From Citreicella sp. C3M06 (GTDB taxonomy: Bacteria > Pseudomonadota > Alphaproteobacteria > Rhodobacterales > Rhodobacteraceae): a stretch of DNA of 64,000 nucleotides. The DNA lies in NCBI RefSeq assembly GCF_018860705.1, contig NZ_JAHKQA010000072.1, positions 62,001-126,000 on the forward strand. Direction: 5' to 3'. Positions 17,245-27,106 of the stretch are shown piece by piece. The notes below the pieces were generated by a model. That model had not been told where the DNA came from. It worked only from the letters and a program-made list of their open reading frames with translations, and did no database searches. Within the stretch, counting starts at the first letter, position 1, and each line of letters opens with the position of its first letter. Position numbers and translations under genes: made by a program.

Positions 17245-17801
17245 ACGGAATCGTCGGCTCGCTGCTCGGACTGCTGTTCGGCTCGGGCCGCAACGTGATC
17301 GCCGAGACGGCGGAAGTGTTTCGCGAGAACGCCGAGGCGCAAGCCACGCGCGAGGCGGGCATGCAGACCAGCGCCTTGCAGCAGTTCGGAACGGAATTCA
17401 CCTCGAATCGCTCGTCGTGGTTTGACCGGTTCATCGATGGGCTGAACCGCATCCCGCGCCCGGCACTGGCGCTTGGCACGCTGGCGCTGTTCGTGGCGGC
17501 GATGGTCGATCCGGTGTGGTTTGCCGAGCGCATGGCGGGCATCGCACTGGTGCCCGATCCGATGTGGTGGCTGCTGACGGCGATCGTCGGGTTCTATTTT
17601 GGCGCGCGCCATCAGGTGAAGGGCCACCAGTTCCGCCGCGAAATCGCCGCGAGCATGGCCGAAGTGCCGGGCGTGGTGCAGCAGATCCGCGACATCGACG
17701 CGGTGGGCACGCCGAGTGCCAGCCTGCCTGCGCCCGACCGGCGCGAGGTCGATGCGGGTGGCAACCCGGCGCTGGCGGCGTGGCAGGCACGGCAGGGGTA
17801 A
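17235..17801 (+). CDS. GTA-type holin (3-TM holin family)
   Basis: A 188-residue protein with a hydrophobic N-terminal segment (about residues 5-15), a central polar helix, and two clear membrane segments (about 75-92 and 104-122), fitting the family of holins used for gene-transfer-agent release. Its C-terminal tail is polar. A holin forms pores in the inner membrane to let the endolysin reach the wall. Two in-frame ATGs exist; the first follows an AGAGGGTGG site at five bases, the second (six bases on) makes an ATGA overlap with the endolysin stop. Either way translation is coupled. A repeat copy follows the stop directly. Confidence 0.88.
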   Translation: MGMNGIVGSLLGLLFGSGRNVIAETAEVFRENAEAQATREAGMQTSALQQFGTEFTSNRSSWFDRFIDGLNRIPRPALALGTLALFVAAMVDPVWFAERMAGIALVPDPMWWLLTAIVGFYFGARHQVKGHQFRREIAASMAEVPGVVQQIRDIDAVGTPSASLPAPDRREVDAGGNPALAAWQARQG

Positions 17802-17860
17802 GGGGGCCAGCCCCCTCGGCCTTGCGGCCTCACCCCTGGAGTTTATCTGGCAAGATGAAG
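17802..17860 (+). repeat. Intergenic repeat copy C (GGAGTTTA type)
   Basis: GGGGGC/GCCCCC stem with a two-base loop, a second small GGCC stem, then CACCCCTGGAGTTTATC and GGCAAGATGAAG. It begins immediately after the holin stop. Confidence 0.8.
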
Positions 17861-17976
17861 CGCGGGCGCGGTCTTTGGATCGCGCCTGTTTTTCGTTTTG
17901 GGTTGCGACAATGTGATGAGGCGCGCGGCGCGGTTTTCGTTGGCCGGGTCTGCGCGCGTGCCCTATAGATGGGCAC

Positions 17977-19944
17977 ATGATAAATGAGCTTGGACATTTC
18001 GCCCTCATCCTTGCCGCGCTGATCGCCTGCGTTCAGGCTGTGGTGCCGATGATCGGTGCGTCGAAACGCTGGCCCGGCTGGATGGCCGTTGCCGAGCCTG
18101 CTGCCACCGCGCAATTTTTGCTGACGGCGATCAGTTTCGCCGCGCTGATGCACGCCTTCATCGTTTCGGATTTTTCGCTGAAGCTGGTGGTCGAAAACAG
18201 CCATTCCGCCAAGCCGTTGATCTATAAGATTTCCGGGGTTTGGGGCAATCACGAGGGATCGATGCTTTTGTGGGTGTTGATCCTGGCGCTGTTCGGGGCC
18301 ATGGCCGCGTGGTTCGGGGGCAATCTGCCGCCGACGCTGCGGGCGCGGGTGCTGGGCGTTCAGGCGATGGTGGGCGTGGCGTTCTTTGCCTTTATCCTGT
18401 TCACCTCGAACCCGTTCCTGCGCCTTGCGGTGCCGCCGTTCGACGGGCAGGATCTCAACCCGCTGCTTCAGGACCCGGGGCTCGCGTTTCATCCGCCGTT
18501 CTTGTACCTTGGCTATGTCGGGCTGTCGCTGTGTTTCAGCTTTGCCGCCGCCGCGCTGATTGAGGGGCGGGTGGATGCGGCATGGGGGCGCTGGGTGCGG
18601 CCTTGGACGCTGCTCAGCTGGCTGTTCCTGACCATCGGTATCGCGCTGGGATCGTGGTGGGCCTATTACGAGCTGGGCTGGGGCGGTTTCTGGTTCTGGG
18701 ATCCGGTCGAGAACGCCTCGTTCATGCCGTGGCTGCTGGCCGCCGCGCTGCTGCATAGCGCCATCGTGGTTGAAAAGCGCGAGGCACTGAAGAGCTGGAC
18801 GATCCTGTTGGCGATTCTGGCCTTTGGGTTTTCGCTGGTTGGCACGTTCATCGTGCGGTCGGGCTTGCTGACATCGGTGCATGCCTTTGCCACGGACCCC
18901 GAACGTGGCCTGTTCATTCTGGCGATTCTCGTGGTGTTTACCGGCGGTGCGCTGACGCTGTTTGCGGCGCGGGCGGGGACGATGCAGGCCAAGGGCGTGT
19001 TTGGCGTGGTCAGCCGTGAATCGGCGCTGGTGGCCAACAATATCCTGCTGGCGGTGGCCTGTTTCGTGGTCTTTGTCGGCACGCTGTGGCCGCTGGTGGC
19101 CGAGATGCTGTTTGGCCGCAAGCTGTCGGTTGGGGCGCCGTTCTTCAACATGGCCTTTACGCCGTTCATGGTGCTGCTGGGGGTGATCCTGCCCATTGGT
19201 GCGCTGCTGGGCTGGAAGCGTGGCAAGATGGGCCGGGCCTTGCGCCAGCTGGTTCCGGCCTTTGTGCTGGCGGTGGCGCTGGCCGGGCTGGCTTGGGCGA
19301 TGCAGAGCGGGCGCAGCCTGATGGGGCCGGTGGGCATGTTCCTTGGTGCTTGGCTGGTGGCGAGTTCTGTGACCGATCTGCTGACGCGCATCGGGCAGGG
19401 GCGCGATTATGGCCGCCTGCTGCGACTGCCGCGCGCCGACTGGGGCAAAGCGGTGGCTCATGCCGGCATGGGGGTGACCATGGCGGGGATCGCCGGGCTG
19501 ATGGCGTGGCAGCAAGAAGACATCCGTGCGGCCACGTTGAACACCCCGTGGACCGTCGGGGCCTATGAGTTCGAGCTGATGAACGTCGAGCGGGTGCAGG
19601 GACCGAACTGGTTCGCCGATCAGGGCGAGATCTCGGTGCGCAAGGACGGGGAGGAGGTGGCGCATCTTTATCCGCAAAAACGCAGCTATCCCGTCGCCAA
19701 GATGCCGACCACCGAGGCGGCGATCCACAACGCCTTTCGCGGCGATATCTACGTGGTGATCGGCGATGCCCAGCAGGGCGGAGGCTGGACGGTCCGAGTG
19801 TATCTCAAGCCGCTGGCGAACTGGATCTGGGGCGGGGCGCTGCTGATGGCGCTTGGCGGCGCGCTCAGCCTGTCCGACCGGCGTTTCCGCGTTGCTGCTG
19901 GCGCGCGCAAGGCGACGCAGCCCAGCGGAGTGCCGGCCGAATGA
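17977..19944 (+). CDS. ccmF: Cytochrome c maturation heme lyase subunit CcmF
   Basis: A 655-residue inner-membrane protein with about 14-15 membrane segments. The tryptophan-rich heme-handling (WWD) domain is visible as WGGFWFWDPVENASFMPW around residue 230-250, with WGNHEGSMLLWVL (about 88-100) upstream and conserved His residues in the surrounding loops. CcmF, with CcmH, attaches heme to the CxxCH of apocytochromes c in the periplasm (system I). The gene overlaps ccmH by four bases. ccmE and ccmI are not in the window, consistent with the dispersed ccm genes of this group. Length is typical. Confidence 0.96.
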   Translation: MINELGHFALILAALIACVQAVVPMIGASKRWPGWMAVAEPAATAQFLLTAISFAALMHAFIVSDFSLKLVVENSHSAKPLIYKISGVWGNHEGSMLLWVLILALFGAMAAWFGGNLPPTLRARVLGVQAMVGVAFFAFILFTSNPFLRLAVPPFDGQDLNPLLQDPGLAFHPPFLYLGYVGLSLCFSFAAAALIEGRVDAAWGRWVRPWTLLSWLFLTIGIALGSWWAYYELGWGGFWFWDPVENASFMPWLLAAALLHSAIVVEKREALKSWTILLAILAFGFSLVGTFIVRSGLLTSVHAFATDPERGLFILAILVVFTGGALTLFAARAGTMQAKGVFGVVSRESALVANNILLAVACFVVFVGTLWPLVAEMLFGRKLSVGAPFFNMAFTPFMVLLGVILPIGALLGWKRGKMGRALRQLVPAFVLAVALAGLAWAMQSGRSLMGPVGMFLGAWLVASSVTDLLTRIGQGRDYGRLLRLPRADWGKAVAHAGMGVTMAGIAGLMAWQQEDIRAATLNTPWTVGAYEFELMNVERVQGPNWFADQGEISVRKDGEEVAHLYPQKRSYPVAKMPTTEAAIHNAFRGDIYVVIGDAQQGGGWTVRVYLKPLANWIWGGALLMALGGALSLSDRRFRVAAGARKATQPSGVPAE

Positions 19945-20399
19945 AACGCCTTGCCTTGATCTTGCTGCTGCTGTGCGGGCCGGCGCTTGCGGTGCAGCCC
20001 GACGAAATCCTCGCCGACCCCGCACAAGAGGCCCGGGCCCGCGAGATCAGCCAGGGCCTACGCTGCCTTGTCTGTCAGAACGAGAACATCGACGATTCCA
20101 ACGCCTCGCTGGCGCGCGATCTGCGCCTGCTGGTGCGCGAGCGGATCACCGCGGGCGACAGCAATGCCGAGGTGATCGACTATCTCGTGGATCGCTATGG
20201 CGAATTCGTGCTGCTGCGGCCGACGACCGGGGGCTGGAACTGGCTGCTCTGGGCGGCGGGGCCGCTGCTGTTCGTCTTTGCGCTGGGGCTGGGCGGGCTT
20301 TACATCCGCGCCCGCTCCAAGGCCGAGGCCGAAAGCGAAGCGCAGCTCAGCCCCGAAGAGCAGGCGCGGCTGAAGCAGATTCTCGACGGCAACGGCTGA
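19941..20399 (+). CDS. ccmH: Cytochrome c maturation protein CcmH
   Basis: A 152-residue periplasmic thioredoxin-like protein with a signal peptide (residues 1-18), the redox motif LRCLVCQNE (about 40-48) that reduces apocytochrome c or binds it for heme ligation, and one C-terminal membrane anchor (about residues 100-122). Lengths and motif order match the short CcmH/Ccl2 type, without the TPR domain, which in these bacteria is a separate CcmI protein. ATGA overlap with ccmF. Confidence 0.96.
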   Translation: MKRLALILLLLCGPALAVQPDEILADPAQEARAREISQGLRCLVCQNENIDDSNASLARDLRLLVRERITAGDSNAEVIDYLVDRYGEFVLLRPTTGGWNWLLWAAGPLLFVFALGLGGLYIRARSKAEAESEAQLSPEEQARLKQILDGNG

Positions 20400-20483
20400 T
20401 CGGCATGTGACGCCGCGTCTTGCTTTGCCTTTCCTTGCCGCGCCATGTTTGATGGCGCGGAGCAAGCCAAAGGGAGGCCCGCC

Positions 20484-21260
20484 GTGATCTATGAAACCAT
20501 CCGCTACGAGCTGACAGATGGCGTGGCGCTGATCACCCTGTCGCGCCCGCAGGTGATGAATGCGCTCGACACCCAGATGCGGGCCGAGATCACCCATGCC
20601 GTGCTGCAAGCTGGCCGCAAAGCGCGCGTCGTGGTGCTCACGGGCGAGGGGCGGGCCTTTTGTTCGGGGCAGGATCTGGGCGATCGCGAGACGGCGGCCA
20701 ATCTTGATCTTGAACGAGTGCTGCGCGACGAATACGAGCCGATGCTCAACGCCATCACTCAATGCCCGGTGCCGACCATCGCTGCCGTCAACGGGGCGGC
20801 GGCGGGCGCAGGGGCCAATCTTGCGCTGGTGCATGACGTGGTCATTGCAGCCGAAAGCGCCTTTTTCATGCAGGCCTTTACCCGGATCGGCCTGATCCCG
20901 GACGCGGGCGGCACATGGGCGCTGCCCCGTCAGGTGGGGCTGGCCAAGGCAATGGGCGCCGCGCTGTTCGCCGAGCGCATCAGTGCGCAGCAGGCCGATG
21001 ATTGGGGCATGATCTGGGAAGCGGTGCCGGACGCCGAGTTCGCGGCCCGGTGGCGGGCGCGGGCCGATTATCTCGCCAAGGGGCCAACGGCAGCCTTCGG
21101 GCACATCAAGACCGCGCTGCGCGGCGCGTTCGAAACCGATCTTGAGGGGCAGCTGCGGCTGGAATCCCGCCTGCAAGGCGAATGTGGCAAGACCCGAGAT
21201 TTCAAGGAAGGCGTCGTTGCGTTTCTAGAAAAACGCGCGCCGCATTTCGAAGGCCGCTGA
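20484..21260 (+). CDS. Enoyl-CoA hydratase/isomerase, PaaG-like
   Basis: A 258-residue crotonase-family enzyme. The oxyanion-hole segment GRAFCSGQDL (about 58-67) and AAVNGAAAGAGANLALVHD (about 104-122) are present. FTRIGLIPDAGGTW with the acidic residue in PDAGGT resembles PaaG, the epoxyphenylacetyl-CoA isomerase of phenylacetate degradation, more than ordinary enoyl-CoA hydratases. No other paa genes are near, so a general isomerase role is also possible. The GTG start was chosen over an ATG 13 codons upstream because an AGGGAGG site lies seven bases before the GTG. Confidence 0.85.
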   Translation: MIYETIRYELTDGVALITLSRPQVMNALDTQMRAEITHAVLQAGRKARVVVLTGEGRAFCSGQDLGDRETAANLDLERVLRDEYEPMLNAITQCPVPTIAAVNGAAAGAGANLALVHDVVIAAESAFFMQAFTRIGLIPDAGGTWALPRQVGLAKAMGAALFAERISAQQADDWGMIWEAVPDAEFAARWRARADYLAKGPTAAFGHIKTALRGAFETDLEGQLRLESRLQGECGKTRDFKEGVVAFLEKRAPHFEGR

Positions 21261-21343
21261 GCACAGATCAGGGGAGCCTCGCCGCGCTGAGCTGCGGGGC
21301 GAACTGGCAAAGCGCCGTCGCATTTGGCCGCAACGCCGACAAC

Positions 21344-21379
21344 GAAAAAACCGGCCCCCGTTGCAGGGAGCCGGTCTTT
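21344..21379 (-). terminator. gltA terminator
   Basis: Read on the minus strand, ACCGGCTCCC pairs with GGGGGCCGGT around the loop and is followed by six T. It lies 24 bases after the gltA stop. Confidence 0.85.
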
Positions 21380-21402
21380 GTAGCCCGAAGGCGATCGCGC
21401 AA

Positions 21403-22701
21403 TCAGCGGTTTTCGATATCCGTGTAATCGCGCGCGGTGCTGCCAAGATACAGCTGACGCGGACGGCCAATCTTGTGCTGCGGATCGGCAAGCTGTTCTT
21501 TCCACTGCGACACCCAGCCAACGGTCCGCGACAGTGCGAAGATCGGCGTGAACATCGAGGTGGGGAAGCCCATCGCCTCAAGAATGATGCCCGAATAGAA
21601 ATCGACGTTGGGGAACAGCTTCTTCTCGGAGAAATACGGATCCTCAAGCGCCTGCTTTTCCAGCTCTTTGGCAACCTGAAGGATCGGGTTGTTCTCGATC
21701 CCGAGCAGGTCGAGCACCTCGTCGGCGGATTTCTTCATCACCGTCGCGCGCGGATCGAAGTTCTTGTAGACGCGGTGGCCAAAGCCCATCAGGCGGAACG
21801 GATCGTTCTTGTCCTTGGCGCGGGCGATGTATTCCGGGATCTTGTCAACGGTGCCGATTTCCTTGAGCATTTCAAGGCAGGCCTGGTTGGCGCCGCCATG
21901 GGCGGGGCCCCAGAGGCAGGCGATTCCGGCGGCGATGCAGGCAAACGGGTTGGCGCCCGAGGACGAGGCAAGCCGCACGGTCGAGGTCGATGCGTTCTGC
22001 TCGTGATCGGCGTGCAGGGTAAAGATCCGGTCCATGGCGCGGCTCAGGATCGGGTCCACATGATAGGGCTCTGCCGGCACGCTGAAGCACATGTGCAGGA
22101 AGTTCGCCGCATAGCTCAGATCGTTGCGCGGATACACAAAGGGCTGGCCGATCGAGTACTTGTAGGCCCAAGCCGCGATGGTCGGCATCTTGGCGATCAG
22201 GCGGTGCGAGGCGATCTCGCGCTGCTTGTTGTCGGAAATGTCGGTGCTGTCGTGATAGAACGCCGACATGGCGCCGACCACGCCCACCATGGTTGCCATC
22301 GGGTGCGCATCGCGGCGGAAGCCCCGGAAGAAATACTGCATCTGTTCGTGCAGCATGGTGTGGCGGGTGATGGTGTTCTCGAAGGTTTCAAGCTCGGTCG
22401 CCGAGGGCAGTTCGCCGTACAGCAGCAGGTAGCAGACTTCGAGATAATGCGACTTTTCGGCCAGCTGGTCGATGGGATAGCCGCGGTGCAGCAGCTCGCC
22501 CTTGTCGCCGTCGATGAAGGTGATGGTGCTGTCGCAGCTTGCGGTCGAGGTGAAGCCGGGATCGTAGGTGAAGACACCCGCCTGCGCGTACAGCTTGCGG
22601 ATATCAAGAACGTCCGGCCCCGCGGTCGGCGAATAAATCGGCAGGTCAAAGGTCTGATCGTCGATCGACAGCGTCGCGGTCTTCGTCGGAGTGTCAGCCA
22701 T
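21403..22701 (-). CDS. gltA: Citrate synthase
   Basis: A 432-residue type II (hexameric, NADH-sensitive type) citrate synthase, condensing oxaloacetate and acetyl-CoA. The catalytic histidines are seen in [13 protein letters not shown] and [14 protein letters not shown], and the catalytic aspartate in VDFYSGI. The motif [10 protein letters not shown] is also conserved. The ATG (MADTPTK) was chosen since longer in-frame starts run back through the hairpin between gltX and gltA. gltX lies upstream in the same direction, 107 bases away with a hairpin between, so gltA probably has its own promoter. Confidence 0.97.
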   Translation of the reverse strand: MADTPTKTATLSIDDQTFDLPIYSPTAGPDVLDIRKLYAQAGVFTYDPGFTSTASCDSTITFIDGDKGELLHRGYPIDQLAEKSHYLEVCYLLLYGELPSATELETFENTITRHTMLHEQMQYFFRGFRRDAHPMATMVGVVGAMSAFYHDSTDISDNKQREIASHRLIAKMPTIAAWAYKYSIGQPFVYPRNDLSYAANFLHMCFSVPAEPYHVDPILSRAMDRIFTLHADHEQNASTSTVRLASSSGANPFACIAAGIACLWGPAHGGANQACLEMLKEIGTVDKIPEYIARAKDKNDPFRLMGFGHRVYKNFDPRATVMKKSADEVLDLLGIENNPILQVAKELEKQALEDPYFSEKKLFPNVDFYSGIILEAMGFPTSMFTPIFALSRTVGWVSQWKEQLADPQHKIGRPRQLYLGSTARDYTDIENR

Positions 22702-22731
22702 GCTAGTCTCGTTCCTTTCGAAAGGGCCCTC

Positions 22732-22749
22732 GGGCACCGTCCGGTGCCC
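22732..22749 (-). terminator. Hairpin between gltX and gltA
   Basis: GGGCACCG and CGGTGCCC pair perfectly with a two-base loop. It may end gltX transcription; no strong T-run follows. Confidence 0.45.
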
Positions 22750-22808
22750 TGGCAATCAATCACATGGCCTCGGTCGAAAGGTGAGCCCGCGGTCCCGAAG
22801 GGGTGCGA

Positions 22809-24215
22809 TCACGTCTCGGAGGCCGCTGCCTGCTCGATCCGGAGAATAGCTTCTTCCTTGCCGAGCACCAGCATCATGTCGAATACGCTCGGGGTTACGG
22901 CGCGTCCTGCGAGCGCAGCGCGCAAGGGGGCGGCAAGCTTGCCGAATTTTGTCCCTTGTGCCTCCGCGAACTCGGCCATTGTCCCCTCGAGCTCTTCCCG
23001 CGACCAGCTAGCACCTTGCAGCTGCGGCGTCAACGTGGCCAGTATACCACGGGATACAGGGTCAAGCGCGGCTCGCGCCTTGGCGTCAGGTTCCAGCGGA
23101 ACTTCTGAAAGGATAAAATGTGCCTTATCAAGGAGTTCTGGAAGAGTCTTCGCGCGTTCTTTCAAGCAGTACATGCCGCGCTTCAGCCCGTCTTTTTGTG
23201 CGTCCGACAAAGCCGGAAGCGCCGCTGCGGCCAGATAAGCCTCTATTTCATGCAGCAGCGCAGCATCGTCTGCGGCCGCGATATGCTGGCCACACAGATT
23301 TTCCAGCTTCTTGAAGTCGAGCCGCGCCGGAGCCTTGTTGATTCCCGACAGATCGAACCACGCCTGCGCCTGCGCATCGTCGAAGAATTCGTCGTCGCCA
23401 TGGCTCCAGCCAAGCCGCGCCAGATAGTTGCGCATGCCTGCCGCCGGATAGCCAAACTTTTGATATTCATCGACGCCAAGCGCGCCGTGGCGCTTGGACA
23501 GTTTCTTGCCATCGGGGCCGTGGATCAACGGAATATGGGCGTAGACCGGCAGCGGCCAGCCCATCGCGGTATAGATCCCCATCTGCCGCGCGGCGTTATT
23601 AAGGTGATCGTCACCGCGAATGACATGGGTCACCCCCATGTCGTGATCATCGACCACCACGGCAAGCATATAGACCGGCGTGCCATCCGAGCGCAGCAGG
23701 ATCATGTCGTCGAGCTGATCGTTGCGGATGGTGACACGGCCCTGCACCCCGTCCTCGATGACGGTCTCGCCGTCTTCGGGGGTGCGCAGACGGATCACGA
23801 AGGGCGCGTCGGGGTGGGTTGCGGCATCGGCGTCGCGCCACGGGCTGCGGAACAGGGTCGAGCGGCCCTCTTCCTTGGCCTTGTCGCGGAAGGCGGCGAT
23901 TTCCTCCTGCGTGGCAAAGCACTTATAGGCAGCGCCTTGCGCAAGCAACTGATGCGCGACCTCGGCGTGACGCGGCGCGCGGCCGAACTGGCTGACCACC
24001 TCGCCGTCGTGATCGAGCCCCAGCCAGTCGAGCCCGGTCAGGATTGCCGCAGTGGCTTCGGGGGTCGAGCGGGCGCGGTCGGTGTCTTCGATGCGCAGCA
24101 GGAACTTGCCGCCGCGGCCACGGGCGTACAGCCAGTTGAACAGAGCCGTGCGCGCGCCCCCGATATGCAGGTAGCCGGTGGGAGACGGCGCGAAACGGGT
24201 GACGACAGCGGACAT
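22809..24215 (-). CDS. gltX: Glutamyl-tRNA synthetase
   Basis: A 468-residue class I aminoacyl-tRNA synthetase charging tRNA(Glu). The HIGH-type motif is [12 protein letters not shown] at the N-terminus (residues 12-23) and the KMSKS-type motif is KKLSKRHG (about residues 235-242). The C-terminal anticodon-binding domain is complete. Many alphaproteobacteria carry two GltX copies, one of them used for tRNA(Gln) with later amidation; which of the two this is cannot be told. It is divergent from comEC across 81 bases. Confidence 0.96.
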   Translation of the reverse strand: MSAVVTRFAPSPTGYLHIGGARTALFNWLYARGRGGKFLLRIEDTDRARSTPEATAAILTGLDWLGLDHDGEVVSQFGRAPRHAEVAHQLLAQGAAYKCFATQEEIAAFRDKAKEEGRSTLFRSPWRDADAATHPDAPFVIRLRTPEDGETVIEDGVQGRVTIRNDQLDDMILLRSDGTPVYMLAVVVDDHDMGVTHVIRGDDHLNNAARQMGIYTAMGWPLPVYAHIPLIHGPDGKKLSKRHGALGVDEYQKFGYPAAGMRNYLARLGWSHGDDEFFDDAQAQAWFDLSGINKAPARLDFKKLENLCGQHIAAADDAALLHEIEAYLAAAALPALSDAQKDGLKRGMYCLKERAKTLPELLDKAHFILSEVPLEPDAKARAALDPVSRGILATLTPQLQGASWSREELEGTMAEFAEAQGTKFGKLAAPLRAALAGRAVTPSVFDMMLVLGKEEAILRIEQAAASET

Positions 24216-24296
24216 GGGATCTTAACCTCTCGGTAACCAAAAATGGCGTAGGGTTTCAGTCATCCCTCTAACCAGCGGACAGGGTCGGGGCAAGTC

Positions 24297-26339
24297 ATGC
24301 GGCAGATCCTCTCTGGGCTTGAGGGTGTATTGATCGGGCAGCGCGGGCATCTGTTCCCTTGGGTGCCGGTTGCTCTGGGCATTGGCATCGGGCTGTACTT
24401 CCTCCCTGGCTTCGAGCCGGCAGCCGAGATGCTATCGCTGGCGGCCCTTGCCGGGGTTGGGCTGCTGGTGCTGTCGCGACGGCTTGGGGTGGGGCACGCA
24501 CCTCTTGTCGTCGCGATGGGCCTTATGGCCTGCGGCTTTGCGCTGGCTGGTGCGCGGGCGCATATGGTCGCCGCGCCGCAGCTGTGGTTCCGCTATTACG
24601 GCCCGATCGAAGGGCGGGTCGTCGCCATCGACCGCTCTGCATCGGATGCGTTGCGGCTGACGCTTGACCGGGTGATGCTGGCCCAGATGGACCCGGCGCG
24701 CACACCCTACCGGGTGCGGGTGTCGCTGCACGGCGAGCAGGGGTTTCTTGAGCCGCGCCCCGGTATGCGGGTGATGATGACCGGACATCTCAGCGCACCC
24801 GGCGGCGCTGCCGAACCCGGCGGCTTTGATTTTCGCCGCCATGCATGGTTCCTGAAGCTGGGCGCGGTCGGTTATACCCGCACCCCGGTGCTGCTGCTCG
24901 GACCTGCGACCGGCGGGCAATGGATTTCGCGGGCGCGGATGGTGCTGTCGGCGCGGGTGCAGGCGGCTCTGCCGGATGAGACCGGGGCCTTTGCCGCCGC
25001 ACTGATGACCGGTGATCGCTCTGCCATGTCGCAACAAAGCATCGAGGCGCTGCGCCACAGCAACCTAGCGCATCTGTTGGCAATTTCAGGCCTGCACATG
25101 GGGCTGCTGGCGGGTTTCGTTTTTGGTTCGGCGCGGATTGCCTTTCTGCTGCCACCTCGGGCACGGCATCATTGGCCCGGCAAGAAGATTGCCGCAGGCA
25201 TCGCGCTTGTCGCCTCGGCGGGCTATCTGGCGCTGTCGGGGGGCAACGTGGCGACGGAGCGCGCCTTCATCATGGTGGCGGTGATGCTGCTGGCGGTGAT
25301 CTTTGATCGGCGGGCGTTGTCGCTGCGCGCCGTGGCGCTGGCGGCGATGATCGTGCTGCTGCTGCGCCCCGAGGCGTTGTTGGGTCCGGGGTTCCAGATG
25401 TCCTTCGCCGCGACAGTGGCGCTTGTCGCCGTCTTCGCAGTGTTGCGCGATCGCGGCACGGAACGCGGGGCACCGGGCTGGGCGCGACCGGTTCTGACCC
25501 TTGTGGTGTCCTCGGCAACGGCCTCGATGGCCACCGCGCCGATCGCCATGGCACATTTCAACCTGCTGTCGCATTACGGGCTGGTCGCCAATCTTGTCGC
25601 CGTGCCGGTGATGGGGGTGCTGGTGATGCCGATGGCGGTGGTGGCCGCCTTGCTGATGCCGCTGGGGTTGGAAGCGCTGGCAATGTGGGTGATGCGGCTT
25701 GGGCTGGACTGGATCCTGCTTGTCGCGCGCACCGTGTCGGGATGGGAAGGCTCGCTTGGCCATATCGTCGCGCCGGGGTCTGCGGTTTTGCCGCTGCTCG
25801 CGCTCGGCGGCTTGACGCTCAGCCTCTGGCGGGGGCGGGGGCGCTGGCTTGGCGTGATGCCGTTGGCGATTGCGGCAACGCTTTGGCCGCTGTCGCAGCG
25901 CCCGGACCTGCTGATCGCCGATACCGGCGCGCTTGTCGGCGCGATGACGGACGATGGGCGGGCCTTGTCGCGCCCGAGGGGCGCGGGGTTTCTCGCCGGG
26001 ATCTGGCTGGAAAACGACGGCGCTGCGCGCACACAGGAGCAGGCGGCGGCGCTTTGGCCCGGCGGAGCACCCGGCAATGTCGCCCGGATCGAGCTGGCCG
26101 GGCTGCGGATCACCCATCTTCAGGGAAAACGGGCCGCCTCGGCCTATACCGGCTGCGAAGATCGCGAGATCGTGGTGTCCAGCGTCGATCTGCCCGATCT
26201 GCCCGGCTGCGAAGTCTATGATCCCAAGCGGTTGAGAACCACGGGCACCATTGCGGTCTGGCTTGGGTCAGCCGGGCCGCGTATCGTCACGTCGCGCGGC
26301 GCGCGCCTGTGGCACGCACCGCCGCGCAGGCGTCAATAG
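24297..26339 (+). CDS. comEC: ComEC/Rec2-family DNA uptake channel
   Basis: A 680-residue inner-membrane protein. The N-terminal region (residues 20-200) has three membrane segments and a DUF4131 OB-like domain. The Competence domain (about 225-500) starts with [23 protein letters not shown] and has about seven membrane segments. A shorter C-terminal region replaces the full beta-lactamase-like domain; the metal-binding HxHxD motif of that domain is not seen. The family moves single-stranded DNA into the cytoplasm during transformation, and in Rhodobacterales it is also required in recipients for uptake of GTA DNA. Its 3' end overlaps that of the convergent lexA gene by seven bases. Confidence 0.92.
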   Translation: MRQILSGLEGVLIGQRGHLFPWVPVALGIGIGLYFLPGFEPAAEMLSLAALAGVGLLVLSRRLGVGHAPLVVAMGLMACGFALAGARAHMVAAPQLWFRYYGPIEGRVVAIDRSASDALRLTLDRVMLAQMDPARTPYRVRVSLHGEQGFLEPRPGMRVMMTGHLSAPGGAAEPGGFDFRRHAWFLKLGAVGYTRTPVLLLGPATGGQWISRARMVLSARVQAALPDETGAFAAALMTGDRSAMSQQSIEALRHSNLAHLLAISGLHMGLLAGFVFGSARIAFLLPPRARHHWPGKKIAAGIALVASAGYLALSGGNVATERAFIMVAVMLLAVIFDRRALSLRAVALAAMIVLLLRPEALLGPGFQMSFAATVALVAVFAVLRDRGTERGAPGWARPVLTLVVSSATASMATAPIAMAHFNLLSHYGLVANLVAVPVMGVLVMPMAVVAALLMPLGLEALAMWVMRLGLDWILLVARTVSGWEGSLGHIVAPGSAVLPLLALGGLTLSLWRGRGRWLGVMPLAIAATLWPLSQRPDLLIADTGALVGAMTDDGRALSRPRGAGFLAGIWLENDGAARTQEQAAALWPGGAPGNVARIELAGLRITHLQGKRAASAYTGCEDREIVVSSVDLPDLPGCEVYDPKRLRTTGTIAVWLGSAGPRIVTSRGARLWHAPPRRRQ

Positions 26340-27028
26340 CTGCGGATCAATCCGACCAGTTTGCCCTGAACCTTGACCGATCCAATCGGCAAGACCCGCG
26401 GTTCATAGGCGGGGTTCGCGGCTTCGAGAACGATCACCTCGCCCTTGCGACGGAAGCGCTTCAACGTTGCCTCGTAGCCATCGACCTGAGCAACTACGAT
26501 ATCGCCATTTTCGGCCGCCGATGTCTCTCGGATGATGACGACATCTCCGTCATTGATCCCGGCGTCGATCATCGAGTCGCCCTTCACCTCAAGCGCGTAA
26601 TGATGTGAATTCGACGCCAGCATCGCTCCGGGTACGGCAATGCCAGCGGGATTGTCGGAAATCGACTGGATCGGCACCCCGGCCGCGATCCGGCCCATGA
26701 CGGGCAATTCGACCGCATCAATGCTGGCAACCGGGCGCGCGCCGCTGGGCAATTTGTCGGGACGATCGCCATCGATCACTTCGGGGGTGAAGGTCGTTGA
26801 CGCCCCGCCCAGCGTTTCGGGCAGCTTCACGATCTCGATAGCGCGGGCGCGATGGGGCAGGCGACGGATGAAACCGCGCTCTTCCAGAGCGGTGATCAGG
26901 CGGTGGATACCGGACTTGCTGCGCAGATCGAGCGCCTCTTTCATCTCGTCGAAACTGGGCGGCACACCATCGCGTTGCAGCCGCTTGTTGATGAAATCGA
27001 GAAGGTCGAGCTGTTTCTTGGTCAGCAT
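26333..27028 (-). CDS. lexA: LexA repressor
   Basis: The 231-residue SOS repressor. The N-terminal winged helix (residues 1-65) binds DNA. The self-cleavage site is Ala116-Gly117 in RIAAGVPI, and the serine protease dyad is Ser152 (in GDSMIDAG) and Lys190 (in ATLKRF). The linker between the domains (about 70-100) is longer than in E. coli LexA, as in other alphaproteobacteria. The [13 protein letters not shown] is used; an in-frame ATG 24 codons upstream would place its own LexA box inside the gene. The promoter bears a perfect GTTC-N7-GTTC box. It lies at the end of the trp-moa-moe unit. Confidence 0.97.
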   Translation of the reverse strand: MLTKKQLDLLDFINKRLQRDGVPPSFDEMKEALDLRSKSGIHRLITALEERGFIRRLPHRARAIEIVKLPETLGGASTTFTPEVIDGDRPDKLPSGARPVASIDAVELPVMGRIAAGVPIQSISDNPAGIAVPGAMLASNSHHYALEVKGDSMIDAGINDGDVVIIRETSAAENGDIVVAQVDGYEATLKRFRRKGEVIVLEAANPAYEPRVLPIGSVKVQGKLVGLIRSY

Positions 27029-27056
27029 TCTTGGTTTCCCTGCCTGATGCTCCTTT

Positions 27057-27085
27057 GTTCTATCCATGTTCCCTATTTGTGTCAA
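27057..27085 (-). promoter_or_regulatory. lexA promoter with SOS box
   Basis: On the minus strand TTGACA and TAGAAC are spaced by 17 bases. GAAC-ATGGATA-GAAC (27057-27071), the direct-repeat alphaproteobacterial LexA box, covers the -10 region. It lies 29 bases before the lexA ATG, as expected for autorepression. Confidence 0.88.
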
Positions 27086-27106
27086 TGGCCTGCGGGCCAC
27101 TTCTCG

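Noticed and set aside
20445-20483. ATG start 13 codons upstream for the PaaG-like gene
   Set aside because: The strong AGGGAGG site is seven bases before the GTG, and the extra residues do not fit the family start.
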